Notes: generated from the letters alone by a model not told the origin. A DNA stretch of 64,000 nt from Nitzschia sp. DOCU1 (GCA_951394045.1 OX595987.1:2170001-2234000); one strand, 5' to 3'; positions 52,309 through 63,690 are shown, counted from the stretch's first letter. A program made the numbers and translations.

Positions 52309-53611
52309 ATGTCAGCCGCCGCCACAGCCACAATGTCAGACGCCAACTCTAGCAGTATGGCAAAATATTACGCCTCCAAAATCGGAGAGCTCAGCGAGGT
52401 ACGTTCACAGCGCCTAATACGATCAATGTCATGGCGCCGCAACAGTCTCACAACAGCCTGCTAACCCCTTGCTCGATTAGACGGTCCAAGAACGAACTGC
52501 CGACTTGCAGCGTCTCAAAGCGCGTCGAAATGAACTTAATGCCAAAGTCCGAATGCTGCGAGAAGAACTCCATCACCTGCAAGAGCCTGGCTCCTATGTC
52601 GGTGAAGTCGTCAAGCAAATGGGTCAAAGTAAGGTTTTGGTGAAAATCCACCCTGAAGGGAAATATGTTGTAGATCTAGACGCCTCCCAGGTCGATATCA
52701 AGGACTTGGTGCCCAACACGCGTGTGGCGCTCCGCAACGATTCGTACACACTGCACAAGATTTTGCCCACCAAAGTCGATCCCCTGGTCAGTTTGATGAA
52801 GGTCGAAGCCGTGCCCGACTCGACGTACGATATGATTGGAGGTCTGGAAAAGCAAGTTATGGAAATCAAAGAAGTTATTGAGCTTCCTATCAAGCACCCT
52901 GAACTTTTCGAAAGTCTTGGTGTTGCCCAGCCCAAGGGGGTTCTGTTGTATGGACCCCCCGGAACGGGTAAGACGCTGCTGGCCCGTGCTGTGGCCCACC
53001 ACACGGACTGTACTTTTATTCGTGTCTCGGGTGCAGAACTGGTGCAAAAGTACATCGGAGAAGGTAGCCGCATGGTGCGTGAACTCTTCGTCATGGCCCG
53101 TGAGGCTGCTCCTTCCATTATCTTCATGGATGAGATTGACTCTATCGGTAGCTCCCGAGGAGGTGGTGAAGGAGGAGGTGGTGGTGACTCAGAGGTCCAG
53201 CGTACCATGTTGGAACTTTTGAATCAGTTAGATGGTTTCGAGCCCGCCCAAAACATCAAGGTTGTAATGGCAACCAATCGTATCGATATTTTGGATGCTG
53301 CTCTTCTTCGACCGGGTCGCATTGACAGAAAGATTGAATTCCCGAATCCCAACGTGGACAATCGCATGGCTATTATGAAGATTCACTCGCGCAAAATGAA
53401 CTTACTGAGAAATATTGACCTGAAGATTATTGCAGAAAAAATGATGAATGCAAGCGGTGCCGAGTGTAAAGCCGTTTGTACTGAGGCTGGTATGTTTGCC
53501 TTGCGGGAACGACGGGTGCATGTAACGCAAGAAGACTTTGAAATGGCTGTCGCCAAGGTCATGAAGAAGGACGGGGACGCAAACGTCAGTTTGCAGCGAT
53601 TGTGGAAATAA
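52309..53611 (+). CDS. RPT6: 26S proteasome regulatory particle ATPase RPT6 (PSMC5)
   Basis: One of the six AAA+ ATPases of the proteasome base that unfold substrates and open the 20S gate. Exon 52309-52398 encodes 30 residues ([17 protein letters not shown] and on); after an 82 bp intron the second exon, 52481-53611, completes 406 residues, exactly the size of animal PSMC5. The N-terminal coiled coil ([19 protein letters not shown]) and OB-fold are followed by the ATPase domain: Walker [14 protein letters not shown], Walker [12 protein letters not shown], sensor ATNRIDILD and arginine fingers in [12 protein letters not shown]. The C terminus SLQRLWK fits the RPT6 tail. A cluster of Gly residues ([12 protein letters not shown]) lies after Walker B. 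Assignment to RPT6 rather than another RPT rests on length and motif details. Confidence 0.95.
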
Positions 53612-53732
53612 ATATACTACTAGAGTCTCGATTGATAGCAAAGTTCTATTGAAACGACTTCGTAAAATGCCACTATGGGTGTACCAGGAAACCTTGTCGG
53701 TTGCTAACTGACAGGATAGCGTTTGATTGCTC

Positions 53733-54746
53733 CTAGGATAATCGGACCGCCAAACCGAGAAGAATGCAGAACATGAACTGCACTTTGGCACTGCCACCAA
53801 CATGAGGATTCAGCAACCCGCCTTCTTTTGTGTAAATAGCTTGAATCTCTTTGCGGGCCACAGGAAATGATAGCAATGGCAACAATCTCCATACCCGAAA
53901 TGAATGCATCGCCCAATCCACTAGAACCAGGGAATAGGCAATGACGATATTCAACACGAATTCGTTCCGACAAAACGATGCCCCGAATCGCACCGCCAAG
54001 GTCCGCTTGTTAGCCTCCACATCCGTATGCCGATCTCGCAAATTGTTCACGACAATAATGTTGGTTGCCAAGACTGCCACTTGAATGGCATACGGTAGAA
54101 AGACCTTCAGGGTCGCCGCCATGTCGTAATTGATCGCATGAGATTCACCTGCCACGTACAGGAACGGAGGGATCAATGTAGCCACAAGACCAAAATACAA
54201 AAAGACAAAGAGATCCCCTAAGCCAGAATATCCAAGTGAAAAGTTTGCGAGACCAATATATCCCAACGGCCAAGGACCACTTGTATAGGCGAAGGCGTTG
54301 AACACAGAACTGACGACAATAAACAACATGAAGAGAGTTCTCCACAGGCCATCTTCGTGGCTACGGTCGATGCTTGTAATGAAACCCACACCTAGGACCA
54401 ATCCAAGTCCCAAGACTCCCGTCGCGGCACTGGCCGTCTGAAATGGCGTCAGCCATCCTTTTTGTGTTGCTCGGGCTTGGCCCACTCGTTTGTCCGTGTC
54501 AGCGCCCTTGACGAAATCGGCGTAGTCGTTGTGTAAGTTTGTTCCAAGCTGCATCAGCATACAAAATGCCGCCCATTGAGCCATTAATGAAACGTAACGT
54601 TCTCTATCGATGGCCTGTATTGTGGCCATCCCTACGCGGTAGGATACCACAATGGGAGCCAAGGATGCCGTCAGCGTATGGGGTCGACAGGCGACCCACC
54701 AAACTTTCCATAATGGTGGCCTACTCAATGTCGGTGCCATTTTCAT
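53733..54746 (-). CDS. UbiA-family prenyltransferase, MenA-like (DHNA phytyl/polyprenyl transferase)
   Basis: Single exon, 337 residues, with about eight to nine hydrophobic helices. It joins a polyprenyl or phytyl chain to 1,4-dihydroxy-2-naphthoate in the synthesis of menaquinone or phylloquinone. MenA features: WWVACRPHTLTASLAPI, the first aspartate-rich motif NLHNDYADFVKGADTDKRVG, which is typical of MenA, and the second one in VVNNLRDRHTDVEANKRTLAVRFG. In a plastid-bearing alga, phylloquinone for photosystem I is the likely product. No signal or transit peptide is visible: the ATG at 54746 follows a stop directly and the first helix starts near residue 20. The enzyme may be in another compartment, or a 5' exon may have been missed. 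The C-terminal part is family-typical. Confidence 0.85.
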   Translation of the reverse strand: MKMAPTLSRPPLWKVWWVACRPHTLTASLAPIVVSYRVGMATIQAIDRERYVSLMAQWAAFCMLMQLGTNLHNDYADFVKGADTDKRVGQARATQKGWLTPFQTASAATGVLGLGLVLGVGFITSIDRSHEDGLWRTLFMLFIVVSSVFNAFAYTSGPWPLGYIGLANFSLGYSGLGDLFVFLYFGLVATLIPPFLYVAGESHAINYDMAATLKVFLPYAIQVAVLATNIIVVNNLRDRHTDVEANKRTLAVRFGASFCRNEFVLNIVIAYSLVLVDWAMHSFRVWRLLPLLSFPVARKEIQAIYTKEGGLLNPHVGGSAKVQFMFCILLGLAVRLS

Positions 54747-55176
54747 TCAACCAACTATTCTGGGCGTACAATGGATAAAATCGACTGCTGGAACAAGGGG
54801 ATCCATCACTTGTATGATCGCCACGCCACCACCGATCATCATCTTCTTGGTGGAGCATGGATCGAAGTTTTGAAAGGCACGAGTTGTTCTTCCACGTGTA
54901 TCGGATGAGCTGCATGCATGCGCGCTCCAAGAATGACTTCTCCGACCAACGGAGCTCCTGACTACACGAGCTCCGTCGCTCTCGCTCCGGATCTTTGCAA
55001 GCGACCAAAACGAACGAGAACCGGAAACGGGGGGTGCTTCCGATGGAGTTCGCAATTTTTGGTGCAGATTCAATGCCGACGACGACGAAAGAGACCAAAG
55101 TGTGGAGAGACAAATCTCACAACAAATTACGCACTCGTACCGATTCCCTTCAATCCAACCGTTACTCCCTCCAACA
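54747..55176. promoter_or_regulatory. Divergent region between MenA-like gene and methylmalonyl-CoA epimerase
   Basis: 430 bp between divergent starts. Long antisense frames occur here but are not coding-like. A missed 5' exon of the MenA-like gene, if there is one, would lie here. Confidence 0.35.
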
Positions 55177-55799
55177 ATGTTCTCGTCTCGTTTCTCAGCT
55201 TTGGCTCGAAGCGCCGTGTCTCGAGTCGCATTCTCAACAGCGGCGAAAACTCGGCCTTTCAAGATTCTCGGTGTGCAACAAATTGCGATTGGATGCGTCG
55301 AAAAAGGACCCCTGAACGCCTTGTGGAAGGACATTTTTGGATTTGAACCACGCGACAGCAAGCGAATGGAAGGTGAAAATGTCGATGAAGATATTCTTGC
55401 GCTGGGGCCAGCGCCATTTGAGGTGGAGGTAGATTTGATGACCCCCATCGACCCTGAAGGAAGCCCAAAGGTTCGTCAGCAACGTGCGTAGGAAATCCTT
55501 TAATTTGACGTCCGTGCTCAAATTGTACTTTTCTTGCCGCTTTTCTGCAGGTTCATGTCCCTCCCCTGAATCACATTGGTCTCTGGGTAGACGATCTGCC
55601 AACCGCCGTTGAGTGGATGAAAAAGGAAGGCGTTCGCTTCACGCCAGGTGGAATTCGACCAGGAGCAGCTGGTCACAACATTACATTTATCCACCCCAAG
55701 GGAAACAAAGATTCTCCTATTTCCGGAAACGGTGTTCTGATTGAATTGGTGCAGGCGCCCAGTGAGGTCATCAAGGCTTTTAATGAGCTCTCGAAATAG
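55177..55799 (+). CDS. MCEE: Methylmalonyl-CoA epimerase, mitochondrial
   Basis: Converts (S)- to (R)-methylmalonyl-CoA on the propionate/odd-chain/branched amino acid degradation route, before the B12-dependent mutase. Exons 55177-55470 and 55551-55799 (80 bp intron, donor GTTCGT, unusual at positions 3-5) encode 180 residues. The N terminus [20 protein letters not shown] is a clear mitochondrial presequence with Arg and Ser, no acids. The vicinal-oxygen-chelate fold motifs are in [20 protein letters not shown] for the first half and [20 protein letters not shown] and [11 protein letters not shown] for the second, which carry the metal-binding His and Glu. The start at 55177 is preferred over 55102 because it gives the presequence. 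Confidence is high. Confidence 0.9.
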
Positions 55800-55849
55800 A
55801 TCAGGCATTTTGACAATGGCACACAGCAGCGATGCCGATGCAAACATTT

Positions 55850-56842
55850 TTATAGAACTATTATACGCTGCCCGATGAAAAAGGGTGCTTCCTTGCCGCC
55901 AGCCTTTTCGCAGTCTTTGCGTTTCTTCGCACTTTCTTTCGGCGATACAAATAGTAGCGTTTGGAGATCAGTGTCCTTTCCGCCAGGTTTCACCATCTCC
56001 GCCAAGACTGCAAATAGCTCTGTCACAAGAACTTTTGGTGGATCGATGCCTTTGTTGCTTTTGCGAAACTGCTCCTCCAATTCTGACTTTCGAAAGTAGA
56101 GTGGGGATCGTGGCTTGCCATCGACGTCAATTGTAAAGTCCTCATAATAGAACAGTGGGACTTTCCCTTCTGCCAAGTCGTCTTGTCCAGTCATTTCCAA
56201 AGCAACTTCAACGTCTTTTTCGTCGGGTGCAATACGAAAGTAATTGCCCCCACCAAATGACGCTGACGATTTACTCACCAGAGTCACTGCTGAATCCAAT
56301 GGTATCGTTGAAATTCTGGCCATTTTCCAAGGATTCTGTCCAACTTCTTCCGCAGACTTGCCCTCGGCTTTTGCTGCTGCAATGGCTTTGTCAGCACTGG
56401 CTCTGGCAACTTTTAAAATCCGATCAGCTTCTCCGTATGAAGTGAAAAAGTACCCCGTCACTTTGGCGTCCTCACCCACCACCATGAAAGGGACGCCTTT
56501 CTTATCGACTATCGTGAAAGTTGGGACGGAATGTAGTAAACTGGCGACCGCAGACGTTGACATGATTCCCGTTTCTGCGTCGTCGGCAGAGGCAACGCCT
56601 GGTCTGGCGACGATCATTGAGCCTGCGACGAGGCCATTTTGGATGAAATGTCTTCTGGAAACGCCAGGCAACTCTCCGTGGATGATCGGGTTTTGTGACC
56701 AAGCCTCGGCGCCAGGACAAAGCGATGACTGAATTGCTGACGCAGCAAGAACCACACCAAACATTGGCTTCCAAGCAACGACTCGTCGTCTTTGGCATCT
56801 TTCCGTCGTTCCGCAGCCAATCTCCATGACTTCCTGAACCAT
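55850..56842 (-). CDS. Tic22-like protein with tripartite plastid/thylakoid-lumen (Tat-type) targeting signal
   Basis: Single exon, 330 residues. The mature part resembles the Tic22 family: VPTFTIVDKKGVPFMV, then TGYFFTSYGEADRILKVA and PLFYYEDFTIDV with SPLYFRKSELEEQFRK. Tic22 is an import-associated chaperone of the intermembrane space, and cyanobacterial forms also occur in the periplasm or lumen. The first 90 residues look tripartite. A hydrophobic signal peptide (MFGVVLAASAIQSSLCPGAEA) ends in A-E-A-W at residues 45-48, the plastid-type junction with Trp in place of Phe. A transit-like segment follows, then a twin-arginine signal (SRRHFIQNGLVAGSMIVA) at residues 62-79 and A-S-A cleavage near residue 86. 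A thylakoid-lumen location via Tat is inferred. Family match is moderate, targeting pattern strong. Confidence 0.75.
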   Translation of the reverse strand: MVQEVMEIGCGTTERCQRRRVVAWKPMFGVVLAASAIQSSLCPGAEAWSQNPIIHGELPGVSRRHFIQNGLVAGSMIVARPGVASADDAETGIMSTSAVASLLHSVPTFTIVDKKGVPFMVVGEDAKVTGYFFTSYGEADRILKVARASADKAIAAAKAEGKSAEEVGQNPWKMARISTIPLDSAVTLVSKSSASFGGGNYFRIAPDEKDVEVALEMTGQDDLAEGKVPLFYYEDFTIDVDGKPRSPLYFRKSELEEQFRKSNKGIDPPKVLVTELFAVLAEMVKPGGKDTDLQTLLFVSPKESAKKRKDCEKAGGKEAPFFIGQRIIVL

Positions 56843-57490
56843 CTTTGAAGATGGACACGTTATGGATTCCGCACGACGCTTTTACTCTGTAACAATGAAA
56901 GCAACCCAAGCTGCTGCTTCAATCCGCCGATCAAATTCAGTCACTAAACGTTTTTGCATTGTTCATCTCCCTCGCGACGACAATTTGCCAACAAAGCCGT
57001 CGAACAGTTTGGATCGGTGCTGCAACGTATCATCATCGTTGGCCAAATGCTGTGTCGGGCATCATGTGTACGTCAGTGCTTTTGACCCATCGGACTAGTA
57101 ATTTTTGTGCCCGATTAAATAATGTTCTAAGGCTTCCTCATTCTTCTTCGCAATCAAAGTATTCATGGGCATGGGCTTATTTATGAGGTCACTTTGGGGA
57201 ACTCGGGAATCATTGGGCTTAAAACATTAATAATACTTCAAGCGCAGATAAATTTGCGTTATGTAATTTCTCGTCTAGGTAATAGCAAAAGGGCTTAGGA
57301 CGCAATTGCAAGGGCTTCCTCCCCTTCGTTTATCGCTTCCCCATGCGTCGATCCGGCATTGCACGACGGCGCCATAAACCGGAGGGTAAATAAGTGGCAT
57401 GCTCCCGTACGTAGTTCACAGTAGCATTCCCACGGACAATTTTCATGCCGACGAGACATACATCGCGCTGTTAAAAAAGCATCGGCAGCA
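56843..57490. promoter_or_regulatory. Divergent promoter region
   Basis: 648 bp (or 795 if the later ATG of the next gene is used) between the Tic22-like gene and the second receptor-like gene. AT-rich near 57190-57290. Only short open frames; nothing recognised. Confidence 0.4.
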
Positions 57491-60400
57491 ATGGGTTCGG
57501 GAGGTGAGCATAAACCGAGAGTCATAATATCTTGCCTACCTCTTGGTCCCCCCCCCAATTTCCAAACCGGGCAAGCTAAAGAAGAAGACGGGACGTTTGT
57601 GACAACTCTTATTAATAACCGCCCCATACCTACCAGAATGACAATGAATCACGACGACGAGGAGGACAGGCCCGAGGGCACTCCTCAAGATCTAGGTGAT
57701 ACCGACGTGGAAAAAGGATCCAACGAAACCCCGGAAACGGAGCCTCAAATGACGCTTGAGGACAAACAGAATAATCTTTCTGTGACATTTACTGTTGCCT
57801 CGGCAGAACAGCCTCTCGGCCCTGCGGTGCCCAGGGAGCATCATGCATGTGTGCAAAGGAGGCGAGGGCAGATAGAGCATATGCACTACCCCTCTGACGA
57901 AATTTCCGAGAGCCGGCGGACAAGCTACAAAACAAAGACAGGCCACACACACGGGAGTAAGCGACTGTCCTCTCTGGAACTGCGGCGCCTTCCAGTGGAT
58001 GTTTTGCTAAAACCAATTTTGAATGACAATGCTTCCGTGTTAAGCGACGAATTTCACTTGGAAGATAAAGAACGCAAAGAGGTTGTCGGAGAGAAAAAGG
58101 ATTTGCTTCATGTCCTGTGCTTGCGGCCTGGGTATTCTCTGAGAACCCAGCTAATGCTGAGTTTTGGAACTATCAGTTTTATTACGATTTTTGCGGTTGT
58201 CGTTACATGTATTATAGTAGCGGTCTTCACTGGGCAATACGTCAAGAGTACCAGCCAAGAAGCTTTTGAAACCGTTGCGAACGGCACACCGGGACTCACG
58301 GCAAGGTATGTCGCGGAATCTTTATCGGAGAAACTGTTGCTGGTGGACGTTGTTAAGATGATCCACGAAGCTACACAAGATCGTTTCGCGGGCTATCCAT
58401 CTGCATCAGAGGATGCAGTTCCATTTTTCGATGTTCTTTCGGGGGAACCGCGCTACCCAATCGATTTTCCTCCACCTCCACTCGAGTGGCAATTCGAAAC
58501 GAACGTCAACAACGAGAATTACGAAGAGCATTTTCAAGGCCAGAACTATTATAGGAGTCGTCCCGCAAGCACTGCAAGTGCATCGTTTCTCATGAAGGGT
58601 ATCTGTGATCCGGCGGAGAGGGATCCGATGGGTGATGCCTATTGGCCAAATTGTACGGATGCCAACAACGATATTTCGACGGGTGGAGTGTGGGAGCCAA
58701 CTGACACTGCTGAGCTGATTTACAATAAGTCCAAAGATCTCGTGCCTCTTTTAAAAGCGTTGTACGAGTCGCGGGATGTTATCAGGGACATGGGGCTCTA
58801 TTTTTCGAACAGCGGCGCTGGGGCTTCGCTGAACTATCCCCATTATCCAATTTCGACTCAATCTACCTATGAGTCGTTTGGATGCGAGTGGATGGCCACT
58901 CCTAACCACTTCGATCCAACAAAGCCGATTGGTACCCAAGAAATGATTGACAGATGTAGTCCCAACAAGAAGGTAGTCTCCTCCAGGATTTACAGTCCGG
59001 TTGAGAGATTATGGTGCGCCGAACAAGCACTCGAACCTGACCGTGTCCATTATTTTGCCGGCCCTGATGCATGGGACAACGGCTTCTGGCTTCTAACGAT
59101 GGGGCGATCAGTATACGATCGGATAACCAATGAGTTTATCGCCTGTATTTACGTCGGTATTGGCCTTGGAGTTGTCGACCAGGAGCTTCGACGGGCAAAA
59201 GTCGTGGACGATGAAACCCTGACCCTCGTGGACTGGGACGAGGCGGGCCTCGTCATCGGGTCGTCTACCGAAGGTCGCAATACAACTGAGCAAATCTCGA
59301 TTTACGACATGGGCGTGGGAGTTTCAAAGGACACCTACGAACGGTTGTACGAGCTAGTTGATTTTGATGCAGAGTGGGATCCCGAAGAAGTAGAAAAGAA
59401 GTATTCGAGCTATTTGATCAAGCAGGGGGACTACTTTGTCACCGCATATCCAATGCCCCCAGTCCCGAAGATGTATGATGAGACCTATCATCCACTCTTC
59501 TTGGTCGTGGTATCAACGCCGATTAAGGCTGTGTTAGGAATCATCAATGAGGCAAGTGATATGGTCGATGAACGAGTTCGGGATGTGAACCTGTTTTGTA
59601 TTGCGGCGGGTGCAGTCGGCCTCGTGATTGCGCTCCTCGTCATCGTCATGATGGCGGACATGCTTACGAAACCCCTAGGATCGATGAACAAAGTCGCAAA
59701 TGATATAGTGAGCAATTTTGGTGACCCCACCAAAGAAAACGCGATCGAAAACTCAGAAGACGGTATTGTCTCGAAAGAATCCCGCTGCACCCCAAAGACG
59801 GAATTGAGCGAGGTTGTGAGAGAATTCAACAAAATGGTCGCATCGTTCAGTGGGTCACAGATCGTAAAAACGGGGCGGCACAAGCTCCATGAAGTATTCA
59901 ATATGTTCAACCTCCAGGAAGACTTTGCCGAGTTATACGAGGGTCGAGGGCAGCCTGCTTTCAAGTACTCTGTCGAGCCACCAGTTTCAAGGAACGAAGA
60001 TTCACAAGAGGAACAGTCAATGGCCTATTTCCACGGGGGTACCAACATATTGGAAGATCATGATACGTTCACGACGAACCCCCCAAAGTACCAGAAAGGA
60101 CAGAATGGGAACAACTTCTCCTCCCCCCTGTTTCTGTGGATCGTGGCTCTCATTGTTACGCCACTCCTGGCGGTCAATATTATCATTACGGCAGTAGCAC
60201 TGAATTCCGTTTCCAAAGAGTTTACGAATGGCCTTGACCAAGCAGAAACATTCTTCCTCAGGGTAGAAAAGAAAAAGCTCGAAGTTCATGCACGTTTGCG
60301 TGCCGATTTCGTGGCTGGCTTGACGGAAAGGGCCACTGGCGACCTGCACGTTTTGTCGAGATATGCGGGCTGGCTTTTGTTTGGAGGCTTGGTTCCTTCA

Positions 60401-63088
60401 GATTCCTACACAGAACTTGTTACTGGTCTCGAAGAATGCAAGTCGTATAGTGATGTTTCCCAATGTCCCTTTGTCCAGGAGAACGACGTGTGCGACTGCG
60501 AGTGGCAAGATCAAATTTTGGATGTCCAGTGCCAGACATATCCCAGTGGATCTCGGACGCTACAAAAAACCTACTGGGCGTGTCAGTCTGACGACGCCGA
60601 CGAGAACGGCGATCGTCATGGGACTTCATATCCTGCGACTTCGTATTCTCCGGAGAGCACTGCATGGTGGGATGACCAACAGTTTGTGCCCGGCTGGAAC
60701 AATGCATCGATTGCCGACGCAGGATACGATACACTATACGATAGATTGCGGGCTGCGTCAGCTATTCCATTGTTCGAGACAATTTACAATTATCACGATG
60801 TCAAGGAGAGCACGATCGCAAGTTATCTCTCATTTGAAGCGGATGGGCTGTTTGTTGGGTACAGAGGATGCGACAATGCTCTCCACGTGGAATTGAACAA
60901 ATTTCAGTCTACTGTGGATAATGGGGCAGCTCGGCTTCGCCCCGAGCTGTGTCCTTTGGGAAAATTTGGCTACGATCCAAGGTAAGTCGACGTGGCACAA
61001 CGCAATGAATTTGTACTTCACCAGAAATCCAACGATTGTTGTTTTGCAGGTGTCGTGGGTGGTATGATACTGGGCGAAGGTTGGCCATTAACAATGCCAC
61101 ATATCTACATATCACAGCTCCATACGAATTTGCAACTCGCGTCCAAGGAGGAGTTACATTTGCCCAGAGCGCCACCACACCCCTAATGGATCCTGCAACT
61201 GGCGAGCATGTTGGGCAGGTCCTTTTTGATTTCTTGCCCACCACGATGATTCGCTCCCTCAAAGATGACACGCCTCTGTCCGCTGGAGGCTTTCCGATAT
61301 TGGTCGCCACAGAAAGTGCATACAATGCGGACACTGTGATCGGGCCAAATTACCAGCTGTCTGACCCGCCCACCCCCATTGCCGCAAAGGTGCTGCCTTT
61401 CGACATCGATTGCGACAGCGAAACGTGCCGATCGAATATTGCCGCATTCGACGATGTAGTCAGCGCCATGAAAGCAGGAAATGAAACAGTCGCTACTTTT
61501 TATCGGACGACAGACAAAGGCCTCGAGAAAGTTTTTATGGCGTATGCTCCTGTTGCAGTTCGAAGTTTCCGCCCTATTGATAGCTCTGATTTCTCACGCG
61601 GCCTGAGCGCATCGGAATACCTGATCTATTCGCTTGCCTTGGCCGAAACTGAGAGTGGAATTTTGCAGACTTTTCGTCCCATCCAGGAAGTTACCGACAA
61701 GCAAATCAAAATTGCGATTGGAGTGCTTACGGCATTATTGGTTTTTGCAACTGTCCTTGTTGTATATGTCTCAATGCGAGTAACACAGTCGATTGCGGAG
61801 CCCATGGTATATCTCTTGGAAATCATTCGTTCCATCCGGTACGTCGCTGCATTCATACTTGCATTTCGGATCATACCACAATTGTCACGGAGCTAAAAAT
61901 CTCAATTTCTTGAAACATTACAGAAAAGCAGGAAAAGATGAACCGCCAGACCTCCGTACAGTGAAGGCGTCACAAGAAATCGTTAAGTTCTCTGACTCGA
62001 TCGAGATGTTGTCCAAGGTGGTGCGCTCCGCCAATACTGCATTTTACGCTGGAGAGTTTGAGATCGCATACTATGTCCTGGTGGATGCCTTGCGTTTGTT
62101 CCGGCGCTTGGACAACAAAAAGGCAATCGGCATCGCATGCAACAACTTGGGCAACACCATGATGGGAATGTACCAGGAGATGACAAAAGATAACCTCCAG
62201 AAGCTAGCAGGTCTCACACGGCGGCAGCTCGTGGTAAAGGGAATTGCTTATTACCACGAAGCCATTGAATTGGGTGAGAAGGCGTATGACGAATTCTACG
62301 AGTTGCACGGCTGGACTCCAATTTGTCTGGATTTCATGCAGCACCTTTCGAACCGATATTTCAATCGTGCCCTGTTTCTTTTGACGGTGAAAGATACCCA
62401 CGAAAGGCCCGATGAGTTGGAAGATCTCGGCAAGCGCGACCTCCAGATTGCGCAGGACATGGACGCCGAAGTTGTGGCGTATGGCGAAGATATCGGCTGG
62501 GAGGCCAACGACAGGATAGAAAAGCTGTTTAACGTCAAGATCGTACGCTCTGGTGGATATAATTTGCTTCTTGGGTTGGGTTATGAGGACGAATGGGATG
62601 TCAAGGATATCTTGGATGAAGCCTTTGACATCATTAATGTCGAAAGGAAGCATCCGAATTCGGCTTTGTTCTCGCGCGTCACATTTGCAGGTCGTTTGCA
62701 AGAAGTTGAGACGGAGATTATGAAATATTTCCAAGCCACCGGCGATATCAAGACCGCCGCCACAGTGGCTATCCGCTGCCTCTTTGAGGACGAAAAGGTG
62801 TTTGTGGATGCTCAGTCTAGGGCCATTGAAGTGCTACTGGAATATGCTGATACCATTGATGGATGGACCGATTCTACGAAATCCCGCATCAAGAATACGC
62901 TTCAGGATTACACCGAGATGCTAGAGGCTGCGGTTAATCATCAGAATCAGACTTCGATCAACGATTTGGAGTCTGATGTTATCACCAAGGCGACTGGAGG
63001 CTCGGCCAGCAAGAGTAGAAGGTTCTCTTCCAAGAGTTGGTCGCTGCATCAGAGCTCTGGCCGATTTGTTACCATGGAGGACTTCTAG
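57491..63088 (+). CDS. Receptor-like multi-pass protein, paralogue of the one at 38520-43958
   Basis: Exons 57491-60981, 61050-61838 and 61924-63088 (introns of 68 and 85 bp) encode about 1,814 residues, or about 1,765 from the Met in RMTMNHDDEED, near which the acidic tail begins. The order matches the other copy: a disordered tail; the shared ELRRLPVDVLLKP block; TM1 in RTQLMLSFGTISFITIFAVV; an ectodomain with NCTDANNDISTGGVWEP; TM2 with the HAMP-like MLTKPLGSMNKVANDIV; TM3 in LFLWIVALIVTPLLAVNIII; a second ectodomain with a CDCEW cysteine cluster and CRGWYDTGRR...APY; TM4 in IAIGVLTALLVFATVLVVYV; then the TPR-like domain (NNLGNTMMGMYQEMT) ending GRFVTMEDF. It lacks any catalytic output domain. 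Both intron positions and phases equal those of the paralogue. Upstream of the start the sequence is AT-rich. Confidence 0.82.
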
Positions 63089-63690
63089 ACGTGTTGAGGG
63101 TGAAGACCTCCATTTTTCTAGAATGAGGACGAGGCTATTGTGTCCATTACCTTTTACAATTAAACGGCTATAGTGCCTCTGGTGGTGCAACAAGGTGCAC
63201 TACTTAAGCTACAATAAGCTGGTGTCGTACGCACATTACTTCTCGCCATTTCCTCCAGGTGCTATGATAGTACGTATGATGGTACGGTAAGGTACAAACC
63301 GTTGAACTGGTTGGGAGTAAAGGACGCGCGCGCCGACTCGACGACTCGACCAAAATATGGCCGTTGCACAAATTGGCACGCTTGTATTACTTATCAAAAT
63401 ATGGAATTGAACGTTATTTTACGGTTCAAGGCATTGGACTTCCGATACTCCCGCCAAATCTTAAAATCCTGCGATTTTTACAGTAGAATGTTGTAGGAGA
63501 AAGCCTGCAACGCCGCCTTTCGATTCCCGTTCCAGTCAAATTTCTTCGATGATCTGCCGGCGTATCGTGTGTATGAACTCTTGACCATGGTGGATCTCAT
63601 GTTTGATAACAACGATCTGGCCATCATATGATTTGCAACGATACCCCATTTCAAAGTTGACCGACGTCTTTTGCTTAAGACAAAGGAACG
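63089..63690. other. Intergenic
   Basis: 602 bp between the second receptor-like gene and the Rab gene. Around 63500-63635 both strands stay open for 40 or more codons and look mildly protein-like, but no start or splice pattern makes a gene. Presumably the Rab promoter is here. Confidence 0.4.

Noticed and set aside
54747..55448. 233-codon minus-strand frame
   Set aside because: Antisense to the first exon of methylmalonyl-CoA epimerase, whose frame, presequence and family match are clear.
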